Assembly (NCBI RefSeq): GCF_017086445.1
Contig: NZ_CP070968.1
Location: 1,736,001-1,800,000, forward strand
DNA from: Brevundimonas fontaquae
Lineage (GTDB): Bacteria > Pseudomonadota > Alphaproteobacteria > Caulobacterales > Caulobacteraceae
Direction of reading: 5' to 3'
Length of the DNA stretch: 64,000 nt
Shown here: positions 25,842 to 35,536 of the stretch, in pieces
How the letters are laid out: each line of letters opens with the position of its first letter
Numbering within the stretch: the stretch's first letter is position 1
The notes under the pieces: model-generated
What the model saw: only the letters and a program-made list of their open reading frames with translations
Database searches by the model: none
Told to the model about the DNA's origin: nothing
Position numbers and translations under genes: made by a program

Positions 25842-26644
25842 GGCGCGACCGTCGGTTCGGCGGGGGCCGGCGTCGGGCTGTCCTCGGTGCGCTTCTGGCC
25901 CAGGTGTTTGGCCGCTTCCTCGGGACCGATCTCAAGGAAGGCGGGGGCCGAGGCGTTGAATTCGTCCATATGGCCGGTGCGAACCACCACTTGACGGGCG
26001 CCGTCCCAGATCATGTGCAGGGCGACATAAAGGACGACGACCAGACCGATGTAGCCGATCCAGCTGAAGCGGTGCAGAAGCTTGGCGATATAGGTGGCGG
26101 CGACGCCCATCAGGGCGATCGACAGGACCAGGCCGAAGACCATGATCCAGGGATGTTCGTGCGCGGCGCCGGCGACGGCCAACACATTGTCCAGCGACAT
26201 GGTGATGTCGGCGACCATAATCTGAAGCAGGGCGGCGCCGAAGCTCTTGCGCTTCAGGCCCAGTTCCTCGGGCGACGGACCAGAGCCGTGCTCGATGCTC
26301 ATGGCCAGTTCGAGTTCCTTTTCGGCCTCGGCCTGGTCGTGCGTCGCCTGCTCGCGCAGTTCGCGCCACATCTTCCAGCACACCCACAGCAGCAGAAGGC
26401 CGCCGGCCAGCAACAGGCCGACCAGAGCCAGCAGTTGCACGGTGATCAGCGCAAAGCCGATTCGCATGACGACGGCGGCGGCCAGGCCGATCAGAATGGC
26501 CTTCTTGCGCTGGTCCTGGGGCAGGGCGGCGGCGGCCAGGCCCACGGCGACGGCGTTGTCGCCGGCCAGGACCAGATCCATCAGCAGGACCTGGCCCAGG
26601 GCCGTGGCCTGGCTGGCGAGTTCGGGAGACGAGAGGAATTCCAT
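25838..26644 (-). CDS. TerC/YjbE-family integral membrane protein
   Basis: This 268-residue membrane protein has about seven hydrophobic segments. It shows the two repeated acidic metal-binding motifs of the TerC family: LMDLVLAGDNAVAVGLA near residue 22-38 and ADITMSLDNVLAVAGAAHEH near 145-164. TerC proteins are linked to tellurite resistance and, in recent work, to Mn2+ export or metalation of exported enzymes. No tellurite operon partners are present. A Glu-rich loop lies at about 95-130. It precedes the rhodanese gene in a two-gene unit. Confidence 0.9.
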   Translation of the reverse strand: MEFLSSPELASQATALGQVLLMDLVLAGDNAVAVGLAAAALPQDQRKKAILIGLAAAVVMRIGFALITVQLLALVGLLLAGGLLLLWVCWKMWRELREQATHDQAEAEKELELAMSIEHGSGPSPEELGLKRKSFGAALLQIMVADITMSLDNVLAVAGAAHEHPWIMVFGLVLSIALMGVAATYIAKLLHRFSWIGYIGLVVVLYVALHMIWDGARQVVVRTGHMDEFNASAPAFLEIGPEEAAKHLGQKRTEDSPTPAPAEPTVAP

Positions 26645-26675
26645 TTCCGCTCCTTAGCCTCGGTGCGGCGTTCTG

Positions 26676-27560
26676 TCAGCCGCGTTGCGCGCGCGCCGCT
26701 TCATAAAGCGCGACCGCCGCCGCATTGGACACGTTCAGGCTCTCGAATCCGCCCGGCATGGGGATCTTGGCCAGAACATCGCAGTGTTCAGCGACCAGAC
26801 GACGGATGCCGTCGCCTTCGGACCCCATGACCAGAATGGTCGGCTGATGATCCAGCGCTTCTTCCAGCGTCTGTTCGCCCGTTCCATCCAATCCGACCGC
26901 GCGCCAGCCCAGATCGGCCAGACGCTCCAGCGCACGTGACAGATTCGTGACGCGCGCATGGGGCAGGCGTTCGGTGGCGCCGACGGCCGCCTTGGCCAGG
27001 GCGCCGGCCAGGGCCGGGGCATGACGGTCCTGAACGATGATTCCCCGCGCGCCGAAGGCCAGGGCCGATCGGAAGATGGCGCCGACGTTCTGGGGGTCGG
27101 TCAGCTGATCAAGCATGACGATGACGCCCTCAGCCGGATCGGCCAGCTCTTCCAGCGACACGCCCTCCAGCGGTCGGACCTTGAAGGCCAGTCCCTGATG
27201 TACGGCGCCGGGGGGTAGCATCCGGGTCAGGGCCTGGATTTCGACCACCTCGATCTTGTGGCCGTTTGCGAGAGCGTTGTTCTCGATCTCGGCGGCGCGC
27301 TCGGCTGTGGCCAGCAGACGCCCCATGCCGCGACGGGCGGGATTCGCCAGAGCGGCCAGAACCGGGTGGCGGCCCCACAGAAAATTATCGGCGTCCGACT
27401 TGCCCCGATCGGGCGAACGGGGCTGACGAGCAGTTTCCTCGCGCCGGCCAAACCCTTGCGCGGCGGGCTTTTGGCCTTTGTCGCGAGGGCCGTCGGGACG
27501 GTTTCCGAAGACCGGTTTTTTACCGCTTTTACGGTCGTTGCGTTCTGATTTCGACGACAC
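26676..27560 (-). CDS. rlmB: 23S rRNA (guanosine-2'-O)-methyltransferase, RlmB/TrmH (SpoU) family
   Basis: The GTG at 27560 has GGAGGG 9 bases upstream, which decides the start; the protein then has 294 residues. It has a basic low-complexity N-terminal tail (about 1-60), an NFLWGRHPVLAAL substrate-binding N-domain, and the three SPOUT/SpoU motifs: LDQLTDPQNVGAIFRSALAF, ILVMGSEGDGIRRLV, IPMPGGFESLNVSNAAAVAL. These form the knotted AdoMet site. RlmB methylates G2251 of 23S rRNA. The family also includes TrmH, which acts on tRNA, so the exact target is inferred from the full-length RlmB-like layout. Confidence 0.9.
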   Translation of the reverse strand: MSSKSERNDRKSGKKPVFGNRPDGPRDKGQKPAAQGFGRREETARQPRSPDRGKSDADNFLWGRHPVLAALANPARRGMGRLLATAERAAEIENNALANGHKIEVVEIQALTRMLPPGAVHQGLAFKVRPLEGVSLEELADPAEGVIVMLDQLTDPQNVGAIFRSALAFGARGIIVQDRHAPALAGALAKAAVGATERLPHARVTNLSRALERLADLGWRAVGLDGTGEQTLEEALDHQPTILVMGSEGDGIRRLVAEHCDVLAKIPMPGGFESLNVSNAAAVALYEAARAQRG

Positions 27561-27709
27561 TATAAGACGCCCTCCGATTTGGAGCCCCAAGGGCTTTCGG
27601 GTCTGGGCGCCCCCTCTATCCTAGAGGAGGCGACAAGCCGAAGGCTTTTGTTTCGTCCCGCTTCTTTATGGGCGGAAACGAGGGGTCCGACGGTTCGATA
27701 AGGCGCGCT

Positions 27710-27793
27710 GGGGGAATGTCCCGAGTGGCAAAGGGGGGGGACTGTAAATCCCCTGCGTAAGCTTCGAAGGTTCGAGTCCTTCTTCCCCCACCA
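27710..27793 (+). tRNA. tRNA-Tyr (GTA)
   Basis: The acceptor stem pairs GGGGGAA (27710-27716) with TTCCCCC (27783-27789). The anticodon GTA is at 27744-27746 in the loop CTGTAAA. It has a long class II variable arm (GCGTAAGCTTCGAAGG area), TTCGAGTCC in the T arm, discriminator A and encoded CCA. It is first in a Tyr-Gly-tuf cluster. Confidence 0.96.
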
Positions 27794-27874
27794 CGCGCCT
27801 TGACGGATACGACGGATCAGGACGACGGAGAGGAACCGGCTGCGGCGTTCCGAAAGAACTTCCGCAGTCTCCGC

Positions 27875-27948
27875 GCGGGTATAGCACAATGGTAGTGCAG
27901 CAGCCTTCCAAGCTGAGGATGTCGGTTCGATCCCGTCTACCCGCTCCA
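27875..27948 (+). tRNA. tRNA-Gly (TCC)
   Basis: The acceptor stem pairs GCGGGTA (27875-27881) with TACCCGC (27938-27944). The D arm reads AGCACAATGGTAGTGC. The anticodon TCC at 27907-27909 lies in the seven-base loop CTTCCAA. The T arm contains GGTTCGATCC; discriminator T; CCA is encoded. It lies 63 bases upstream of tuf. Confidence 0.96.
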
Positions 27949-28011
27949 GGTTTTTAAAAGATCAGCATCGCGCCCCTCCGCTGACGGACCCGGGCCATCA
28001 GGAGTTTGGCC

Positions 28012-29202
<1,191 letters not shown>

Positions 29203-29272
29203 GCGAAACGGCCTCAAGCCGCGCGCCTCCGCGAGGCGCGCATCGGCCGAACAACAGAGTAGCGTAACAGAG

Positions 29273-29302
29273 CGGCCCCCGGAGCAATCCGGGGGCCGTT
29301 TT
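29273..29302 (+). terminator. Rho-independent terminator of tuf
   Basis: A perfect 11-bp stem, CGGCCCCCGGA (29273-29283) with TCCGGGGGCCG (29288-29298) and GCAA loop, is followed by TTTTG, 70 bases past the tuf stop. Confidence 0.92.
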
Positions 29303-29383
29303 GCTGTGCGGGCGACCACAGGCGTCCGCAACGGGGCTCCCGTTCAGGCGTTAGGGTCGTCTGCCCAACAGCCAAGGTTGACG

Positions 29384-30979
29384 ATGCGTCTGATCTCGTT
29401 GCTTGCGTGCCTTGTCGCCCTGTCGGCCTGCGCCACCCATCCCGGCAAGGTCGATCAGGTCCGGTTCGCCAAGGACGCCGAGCCGGTGTTGGCGACGACC
29501 GAAGCCGGGACGGTGCGCGGCGTCGAGGGGGCGGGGACGCGAGCGTTTCTCGGCGTGCCGTTCGCGGCGCCGCCCGTCGGCGATCTGCGCTGGCGCGCGC
29601 CGCAGCCGGTCCAGGCTTGGCAGGGCGTTCGGGATGCGACGCGGATTGGTTCGGACTGCACCCAGGCGATCGGGCGACGTTCGATCCTGGGCGGCGGCGG
29701 CGGGATCGTCGTCGGGTCCGAGGACTGTCTGTATCTGAACATCTATGCGCCGGGCGGGGAGGCGGCCGAGGCGCGACCCGTGATGGTCTATATCCCGGGC
29801 GGCGCCTTCACCGTGGGGGCGGGCGCCAACTACGATCCCTCGAAACTGGCGCGCGAGCAGGGGCGGGTGGTCGTGACGATGAACTATCGGCTCGGCGCGC
29901 TGGGCTGGCTGGCGCATCCCGGGTTTCAGGCGACCGGCGAAGGCTTCGGCGGCAACTTCGGCCTTATGGATCAGCAGGCGGCGCTGAAATGGGTGCATCG
30001 GAACATTGCGGCCTTCGGCGGCGATTCAGGCGACGTCACCCTGTTCGCCGAGAGCGCGGGCGCGTGGACGGCCTGTTACCTCATGGCGTCGCCGCAGTCG
30101 GAGGGGCTGTATCAACGGGTCATCATGCAGAGCGGCGGGTGCCTGGAGCCGTCATCCCTGGTCAAGGCGCAGGACGCGGCCCAGTCGGGGCCGATGTTCG
30201 CCGAAAGGCTGGGCTGCACAGGCGACGATCAGATCGCTTGTCTGAGAGCGCTTCCGGCCTGGCGGCTGTCGCGGGCGGCGTCATTGAGGGCGGGGATCAA
30301 CGGGCCGGGATCATGGGGACCGGTGCACACGGACGCCACTGTGCCGGAAAACCCGGCGGTCGCCATCCGAGAGGGGCGGTTCACGCGCGTGCCCGTCCTC
30401 GTCGGGACGAACCTCGATGAGGGGCGGCTGTTCGCGAACGAGGTGCAGGACATGGATCGCTATCAGAAGGAGACGATCTGGATGTACGGCGACGAGGGTG
30501 AGCGGGTGCTGGCGCGCTATCCTGTGGGTGAGGACGGGCCCGCCTATGCCATCGCTGCGAACTTCACGGACCAGAGGTTCGCCTGTCCGTCACAGGCCTT
30601 GCGACGTCTTCTGGCCCACCATGTGCCGGTGTGGGGCTATGAGTTCGCCGATCGAGAGGCGCCGTTCGTCTTGCCGGACTGGATCGTCGGTCTGGATCTG
30701 GGCGCCTATCACGCCAGTGAACTGGCCTATGTGTTCGGCACGCGCTGGGTGTTTGCTGATCCCAAGCGGTTCACGCCGGAGCAAAAGGCTCTGTCTGAGC
30801 GGATGCAAAGGCTGTGGGCGACGTTCGGCAGTTCGGCCTTCGCCGCCGAATGGCCCCGCGTCGAAGGTGCGGGGCCGGTGCGGGTGTTCAAGCCGGAGGG
30901 CGATGTGATGGACGACGGCTTTTTCGAACGCCACCACTGCGACTTCTGGGACGGGACGCCGTTCGGCACCGTCCACTAG
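29384..30979 (+). CDS. Type B carboxylesterase/lipase family lipoprotein
   Basis: From ATG 29384 the 531-residue protein begins MRLISLLACLVALSACATHP, a lipoprotein signal with lipobox LSAC (Cys16). The esterase domain shows FLGVPFAAPPVGDLRW, SEDCLYLNIYAP, YIPGGAFTVGAG (oxyanion hole), MNYRLGALGWL, and a nucleophile elbow FAESAGAW with Ser224. The usual GxSxG is here AESAG, so the first glycine is replaced. GTNLDEGRLF supplies the acid region and GAYHASELAYVFG the catalytic His region. It should hydrolyse carboxyl esters at the outer membrane or periplasm; substrate unknown. It converges on the L,D-transpeptidase gene with a 4-base overlap at CTAG. Confidence 0.9.
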   Translation: MRLISLLACLVALSACATHPGKVDQVRFAKDAEPVLATTEAGTVRGVEGAGTRAFLGVPFAAPPVGDLRWRAPQPVQAWQGVRDATRIGSDCTQAIGRRSILGGGGGIVVGSEDCLYLNIYAPGGEAAEARPVMVYIPGGAFTVGAGANYDPSKLAREQGRVVVTMNYRLGALGWLAHPGFQATGEGFGGNFGLMDQQAALKWVHRNIAAFGGDSGDVTLFAESAGAWTACYLMASPQSEGLYQRVIMQSGGCLEPSSLVKAQDAAQSGPMFAERLGCTGDDQIACLRALPAWRLSRAASLRAGINGPGSWGPVHTDATVPENPAVAIREGRFTRVPVLVGTNLDEGRLFANEVQDMDRYQKETIWMYGDEGERVLARYPVGEDGPAYAIAANFTDQRFACPSQALRRLLAHHVPVWGYEFADREAPFVLPDWIVGLDLGAYHASELAYVFGTRWVFADPKRFTPEQKALSERMQRLWATFGSSAFAAEWPRVEGAGPVRVFKPEGDVMDDGFFERHHCDFWDGTPFGTVH

Positions 30980-32043
30980 ATAAAGCGGACAGTGACGCCC
31001 GGTTTGACCTTGTCGGCCAGCATCCAGGCGTCCCAGTTGGTCAGGCGCACGCAGCCGTGCGAGGCCGTTTTGCCGACCAGATGGGGGTCCGGCGTGCCGT
31101 GGATGCCGTAGCTCGGCTTGTTCAGATCGATCCAGACAACGCCGACCGGATTGTTGGGGCCCGGTTTGACGACGACCTTCTTCTTGCCGTCGCCATAGCT
31201 GAGTTTCGACGGGTCGTAGGTGTAGTCCGGGTTTCGCGCCACGCCGTTGACCTTGACCGTGCCGGTCGGGGTCGGGTTGTCGCCGCTGCCGATGGTGGCG
31301 GGGAAGTAGGCGATCAGCTTGCCGTCGGCATCAAACGCCTTGACCGAGCCTTCGCTCTTGTCGACGTCGATGTGGTCCACGTCGGCGGGCAGGGGGGCGG
31401 TGTTGACGGCGGGGACAAGCAGGCCCTGGCCAACGCGGTTGAAGTCGGCGCTGGGGTTCATCGCGCGCAGCAAGGCCTCGGTGACGTGGAAGCGCTCGGC
31501 CAAGGCCTCGACGATATTGGCGTAGCCCATGTGGGCCGCCTGACCTTGAGCCTCCAGCTGCGTGGGGACGACGCCGAGGTAGGGTCCGGCGATGTCCTCC
31601 TGGGTGATGGTGTAGGTGGTGGTCACCGCGCCCGGTCCGGCGGCGGCGCGCAGTCGGCCCATCACGTCGGCGTTCAGCTCCCCGTTCACCGTCATGCCGT
31701 TGGCTTCCTGAAACGCGGAGATCGCCTGACGCATGTTCGACCCCGCCAGGCCGTCGATCGCGCCGGGCGAGAAGCGGGCGCGCTCCAGAAGAACCTGGGC
31801 GCGGATCAGGGCGGGCTGCGGCTGCTGCTGGGCGGCATTCGGGCTGGCCGGCTGGTCCTCTTGTGCGGCCGGCGGCGGCGCGTAGGCGGTGTTTTCGATG
31901 GCGTCTCGAGAGAGCGGGCCGGTTTGGCCCACTTGCGCGGTCTCGGCCGTCTGCGCCGCTGGGGCGGCTGTGTTCTCCTCCTTCGGCGAGCAGGCGCCCA
32001 GAGCGAGAACAGCGAGTGCGGCGAGGTAGGCGGGACGATTCAT
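30976..32043 (-). CDS. L,D-transpeptidase family lipoprotein
   Basis: This 355-residue protein begins with the lipobox LALGACSP (Cys18). A PGB1-like segment (ALIRAQVLLERARFSPGAID then GSNMRQAISAFQEAN), a LysM-like or linker region and a C-terminal YkuD domain follow. The YkuD catalytic motif reads IHGTPDPHLVGKTASHGCVR with Cys and His in SHGCVRL. It should form 3-3 cross-links in peptidoglycan or attach lipoproteins to it. The order peptidoglycan-binding then YkuD is that of the YnhG/ErfK group. A 53-residue disordered protein gene lies 38 bases upstream on the same strand. Confidence 0.93.
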   Translation of the reverse strand: MNRPAYLAALAVLALGACSPKEENTAAPAAQTAETAQVGQTGPLSRDAIENTAYAPPPAAQEDQPASPNAAQQQPQPALIRAQVLLERARFSPGAIDGLAGSNMRQAISAFQEANGMTVNGELNADVMGRLRAAAGPGAVTTTYTITQEDIAGPYLGVVPTQLEAQGQAAHMGYANIVEALAERFHVTEALLRAMNPSADFNRVGQGLLVPAVNTAPLPADVDHIDVDKSEGSVKAFDADGKLIAYFPATIGSGDNPTPTGTVKVNGVARNPDYTYDPSKLSYGDGKKKVVVKPGPNNPVGVVWIDLNKPSYGIHGTPDPHLVGKTASHGCVRLTNWDAWMLADKVKPGVTVRFI

Positions 32044-32081
32044 AAGAGACTTTCGAGACGGTGAGTGCAGGCGGTCGGTGT

Positions 32082-32243
32082 TCAGTTGGGTTCGCCGGTC
32101 GCGGGGTCGGTTTCGGTTTCGCCGGAGTTGGACGAATCCTTGGAACCCTTGGGCTCGGTCGCCGGGCGCGGCGGCTGGCCGTCGGCGTCCGGCCGCAGGT
32201 TTTCGTTCTCGACGGCTTTGCTGTCAGGGCGTTGATCGGTCAT
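32082..32243 (-). CDS. Small disordered hydrophilic protein (53 residues)
   Basis: A 54-codon frame starts at ATG 32243 with a strong ribosome site, AAGGAGAAG, 3-6 bases upstream. The protein begins MTDQRPDSKAVENENLRPDA and ends TETDPATGEPN. It is rich in Pro, Asp, Glu, Ser, Thr and Lys, with no cysteine, Trp, Tyr or hydrophobic run, so it should be intrinsically disordered and cytoplasmic. I recognise no family. It lies 38 bases upstream of the L,D-transpeptidase gene on the same strand and may share its transcript. The good ribosome site is the main reason to call it. Confidence 0.6.
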   Translation of the reverse strand: MTDQRPDSKAVENENLRPDADGQPPRPATEPKGSKDSSNSGETETDPATGEPN

Positions 32244-32392
32244 GGTCTTCTCCTTGGGTCACTCAAACGCGCCAGGGCGATCGCGGCTCCGTCGACGTGC
32301 GTTCACCATGCCGGTGAACCCTGATGAAACGCGCATAGGGCAGGGTGCGGCGTGGAATGGACCTTGCTGCGCAAGGCCCCGAGAGGATACTT

Positions 32393-33553
32393 ATGGCCGG
32401 AATGCTGCAGGTCGAGATCATGGACGCGGCGGCGATGGACGCCGCCGCCATAGCCCTTTGGCGTGCGTGGACGGCTGACAATCCTGATCTGGCCAGCCCC
32501 TATTTCCGCTGGGACTATGCCGAGATCGCCTCACGGGTCTGCCCCGGCGCTGCGATCGCCGTGTTCCGACGGGACGGTGAGATCGTCGGCTTCTTCCCGC
32601 ATCAGCGACGCGGCGGGGCGGTGCAGCCGCTGGGCGCGCCCATGAACGACTATCACGGCGTCATCGCCCCGGCGGGCGAGACGATCACGCTGGAAGAGGT
32701 GGCGCGGCTGTTGAACGCCAAGCGGCTGAACGTGCCCGGCTGGATCGGCGCGGGCGAAACGGGCCAGGCGCGCGAGACGGTGCAGGTGGCCATGCCCGAG
32801 GCGGGCTATGACGATTGGTACGCCGAGCGTCGCAAGACCTTCGGCAAATACTTCAAGGACAAGGAGCGGGCGCGCCGCAGCCTGGAGGCTGAACTGGGGC
32901 CGATCCGGGTGGAGCGGGGTCTCAGAGATCCGGCGCTGCTGGATCATCTGATCGCGCTGAAGGCGGCGCAGTATCGGCGCTCGGGGCTGCATGACATCTT
33001 CGCCTGCGGCTGGACGCGGGATCTGCTGCACGCGCTGATGAGCGAGCCGCGAGAAGGCTTCGGCGCCTCGATGGCGGCCATGCATGCGGGCGACAAGCTT
33101 GTGGCGATCGAGTTCTCGCTGCACGCCGGGCGGCATTACCATTTCTGGTTCCCGGCCTATGAGCCAACGCTTGCGCGGTGCTCGCCGGGCATCCTGCTGA
33201 GCATGGACACAATGCGGCTGGCGGCGGCCGAGGGTTTCCGGGTGTTCGACTTTGGCTTCGAGGGCGAGACCTACAAGAAGTATTTCGTCAACGCGCGGCA
33301 GACGGTGCGCGAAGCCGTGGTGATGCAGCCGGGCGTGACCCAGGCGCTGGGCGACATCACGGTCGCGGCGCTGAACAGGGCGGGCGGACGCGGCGAGGCG
33401 GTGCGGGCGTCCCTGCGTCGGCGCTGGGCCACGATCGAAGCCTGCGAGGCGACGCCCGTCGGGCGGCTGAGGGGCGCGGCGGTCGCCGCACGGTCGGCTG
33501 TTCAGAAGGCGGCCGCAAAGAAGAAGACGCCGGCGCGCGTCGCCCACGTTTGA
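32393..33553 (+). CDS. CelD/BcsL-like GNAT-fold acyltransferase
   Basis: From ATG 32393 (GAGAGGA 5 bases upstream) the 386-residue protein has the Acetyltransf_6 (CelD/FemAB-like GNAT) pattern: ASPYFRWDYAEIASR near the start, AIAVFRRDGEIVGFFPHQRR, DYHGVIAP, a KTFGKYFKDKERARRSLEAE helix, LIALKAAQYRRSGLHDIFAC, and IEFSLHAGRHYHFWFPAYEP then DFGFEGETYKKYF at the end. Such proteins move acyl groups to exopolysaccharide or peptide substrates; the acceptor here is unknown. A Lys/Ala-rich C-terminal tail follows. The JmjC-like gene starts 10 bases downstream, so the two form one unit. Confidence 0.85.
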   Translation: MAGMLQVEIMDAAAMDAAAIALWRAWTADNPDLASPYFRWDYAEIASRVCPGAAIAVFRRDGEIVGFFPHQRRGGAVQPLGAPMNDYHGVIAPAGETITLEEVARLLNAKRLNVPGWIGAGETGQARETVQVAMPEAGYDDWYAERRKTFGKYFKDKERARRSLEAELGPIRVERGLRDPALLDHLIALKAAQYRRSGLHDIFACGWTRDLLHALMSEPREGFGASMAAMHAGDKLVAIEFSLHAGRHYHFWFPAYEPTLARCSPGILLSMDTMRLAAAEGFRVFDFGFEGETYKKYFVNARQTVREAVVMQPGVTQALGDITVAALNRAGGRGEAVRASLRRRWATIEACEATPVGRLRGAAVAARSAVQKAAAKKKTPARVAHV

Positions 33554-33563
33554 GGACATCGGC

Positions 33564-34478
33564 ATGACCCAGCGCCGCACACGCTATCCCGGCCCGATCG
33601 CCGAGGCCAAGACCCACGCGCACACCCTGATCGAGCAAGGGTTCGCCGAGGATGCGGCGCTGGCCGCCGTGCTGGATCGCTATCCGGCCGAACTGTTCGA
33701 CATCAACCTGTATGACTACGACGACGAGGGTCAGGTGTCCTTGCGTACCGGCGCGCGCGGGCGGCTGTCGGGCGAGGAACTGCTCGAGGCGATCAAACAG
33801 GGTCGGCTGTGGGTCAATCTGCGTGGGGTCGAGACGGGCTGGCCCGAACTGTGGGCGGCGGCGATGAAGGATTTCGCCGCGATCCAGGCGACCTATCCGG
33901 GGATGCGGGCGGTGCGAAACGCGGGGCAGCTGATCCTGTCGTCGCCCAAGGCGCGCGTGCCCTATCATTTCGACGCGGCGGGCGTGGTGCTGTTCCATCT
34001 TCGTGGGCGCAAGCGGCTGTTCGTCTATCCCGGCGACGAGGGGCATCTGCCCGAGCGAAACATGGAACAGGTGGTTGCGCGCCAGACGACCGAGGAACTG
34101 CCTTACACGCTGGCGTTCGAACAGGACGCGCAGGTCATGGATCTGGAGCCAGGCCGCGCCCTGACCTGGCCGCTGTATGCGCCGCACCGGGTGGAGAATC
34201 TGGACCGCTTCTGCGTCAGCCTGTCGATGGATTTTCAGACCTGGCCGTCGCGGTTCCGCAACGGGGCGCTGTTCACCAATGCGGTGATCCGCAGCCGGGG
34301 CGGGCGGCCGCGCTTCACCGACGGCATGACAACGCCGGAGCTGGCGGCACGCTGGGCCGCGTCGCTGGCGCTCAAGAAGGCGGGCGCGATGAAGAGCAAG
34401 ATCGCCAACTTCGAGCGTGACTTCGAGCCGGAGATCGGCGCGGCGGACGGCGCGGGCGCGCTGAACGCCAGGTCATAA
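33564..34478 (+). CDS. JmjC/cupin-like protein
   Basis: This 304-residue protein has a double-stranded beta-helix core typical of cupin_8/JmjC-like oxygenases. It reads VPYHFDAAGVVLFHLRGRKR with His135 and Asp137 (HxD), then a later ALTWPLYAPHRVENLDRFCV segment with His208 as third metal ligand. These fit a 2-His-1-Asp iron site. The N-terminal third (about 1-100) is a separate domain of unknown fold. It is often annotated vaguely as a transcriptional regulator, which the sequence does not support. It is coupled by a 10-base gap to the CelD-like acyltransferase, suggesting a shared substrate. Confidence 0.8.
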   Translation: MTQRRTRYPGPIAEAKTHAHTLIEQGFAEDAALAAVLDRYPAELFDINLYDYDDEGQVSLRTGARGRLSGEELLEAIKQGRLWVNLRGVETGWPELWAAAMKDFAAIQATYPGMRAVRNAGQLILSSPKARVPYHFDAAGVVLFHLRGRKRLFVYPGDEGHLPERNMEQVVARQTTEELPYTLAFEQDAQVMDLEPGRALTWPLYAPHRVENLDRFCVSLSMDFQTWPSRFRNGALFTNAVIRSRGGRPRFTDGMTTPELAARWAASLALKKAGAMKSKIANFERDFEPEIGAADGAGALNARS

Positions 34479-34591
34479 GCTCGGGGCGTTAATTCGAGTT
34501 CATGACCTCGAGTTAAAATGACTTGGGCGCGGGCGGCGCGCACCTTCTCTTCAGAACCGGGCTCCTCACATCCGGGAAGGGAAAACCGCTC

Positions 34592-35479
34592 ATGAAAACC
34601 GCACTGATCGCCGCCGCCGCCGTCGCCACCCTGACCGGGTTTGTCGCTGCGCCCGCTTCGGCCGCCGAGGTCGAGATACGCAACGCCGTCGCCCGTGTGG
34701 TGGTCATCGTCGAGGATCGTCAGGATATCGGGGTCGAGGTCACGCAAGGCCAGACGCGCTTGCCGGCCATCCAGGTTCGCCGCGACGGCAATGACGTGAA
34801 GATCGGCGGCGGCCTGCGCCGTAACGGCATGTGGGGCGGCAACAGCGCCATTCGCGGCTGCAACTCCGGTCGCAGCGATGCAGGCCAGCCGGGGCAGGGC
34901 GCGACCGTCGAGGTACGCGACCTGGGCCGCATCCGCCTGGAAGACGCGCCCTTGATCGTCGTGCGCACGCCGCGCGCGGTGGATGTCAGCGCCAGCGGCG
35001 CGGTCTTCGGCTCGGTCGGACGCGGCGCGCGATCGGTCGAGTTGGACAATGGCGGCTGCGGCAATTGGAACGTGGCCAATGTGGATGGCGATCTGGAACT
35101 GGGACTCGGGGGCTCGGGCGCGATCCGCGCCGGCACGTCTCGATCGCTGAAGGCCAGCGTCGGCGGATCGGGCTCCATTTCCGCCGGAGCAACCGGAGCC
35201 CTGAAGGCGGCTGTCGGCGGATCGGGCAATGTCGAGGTGGCCAGCGCCGGCGGACGCAGTGAACTGTCCATCGGCGGCTCGGGCGGTGTGAACGTGCGGC
35301 AGGGCCGAATGGACAAGCTGTCGGTCGCCATCGGCGGCTCGGGCGATGTTCGCTACGGCGGCGCGACGCGCGACCTGGACGTGGCGATCGCCGGATCGGG
35401 CAGCGTCCGCGTCGCCTCGGCCACGGGATCGGTCTCTCGCTCCGTCGTCGGATCGGGAACCCTGCAGATCGGGCAGTAA
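34592..35479 (+). CDS. GIN-domain (DUF2807-like) secreted protein
   Basis: The 295-residue protein from ATG 34592 has a signal peptide MKTALIAAAAVATLTGFVAA to PASA. The mature part starts AEVEIRNAVARVVVIVED and becomes a series of about seven Gly-Ser-Gly containing rungs from residue 165 to 290 (GGSGAI, GGSGSI, GGSGNV, GGSGGV, GGSGDV, AGSGSV). This is the repeating right-handed beta-solenoid look of the head-GIN (putative auto-transporter adhesin, DUF2807) family. It is probably exported to the periplasm or surface; ligand unknown. Two terminators follow it. Confidence 0.8.
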   Translation: MKTALIAAAAVATLTGFVAAPASAAEVEIRNAVARVVVIVEDRQDIGVEVTQGQTRLPAIQVRRDGNDVKIGGGLRRNGMWGGNSAIRGCNSGRSDAGQPGQGATVEVRDLGRIRLEDAPLIVVRTPRAVDVSASGAVFGSVGRGARSVELDNGGCGNWNVANVDGDLELGLGGSGAIRAGTSRSLKASVGGSGSISAGATGALKAAVGGSGNVEVASAGGRSELSIGGSGGVNVRQGRMDKLSVAIGGSGDVRYGGATRDLDVAIAGSGSVRVASATGSVSRSVVGSGTLQIGQ

Positions 35480-35496
35480 GACCCGAGCGACGAAAA

Positions 35497-35528
35497 GGCC
35501 CCCGGTCGTGGAACCCCGGGGGTCTTTT
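35497..35528 (+). terminator. Rho-independent terminator of GIN-domain gene
   Basis: A GC stem formed by GGCCCCCGG and CCGGGGGTC (about 35497-35505 with 35516-35524) is followed by TTTTCC, just past the GIN-domain stop codon at 35479. Confidence 0.75.
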
Positions 35529-35536
35529 CCGGCCAA

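Noticed and set aside
27641..27660. Possible terminator AAGCC-GAA-GGCTT with T-rich tail upstream of tRNA-Tyr
   Set aside because: The stem is only 5 bp, is not preceded by a plus-strand gene, and could be chance in this leader region.
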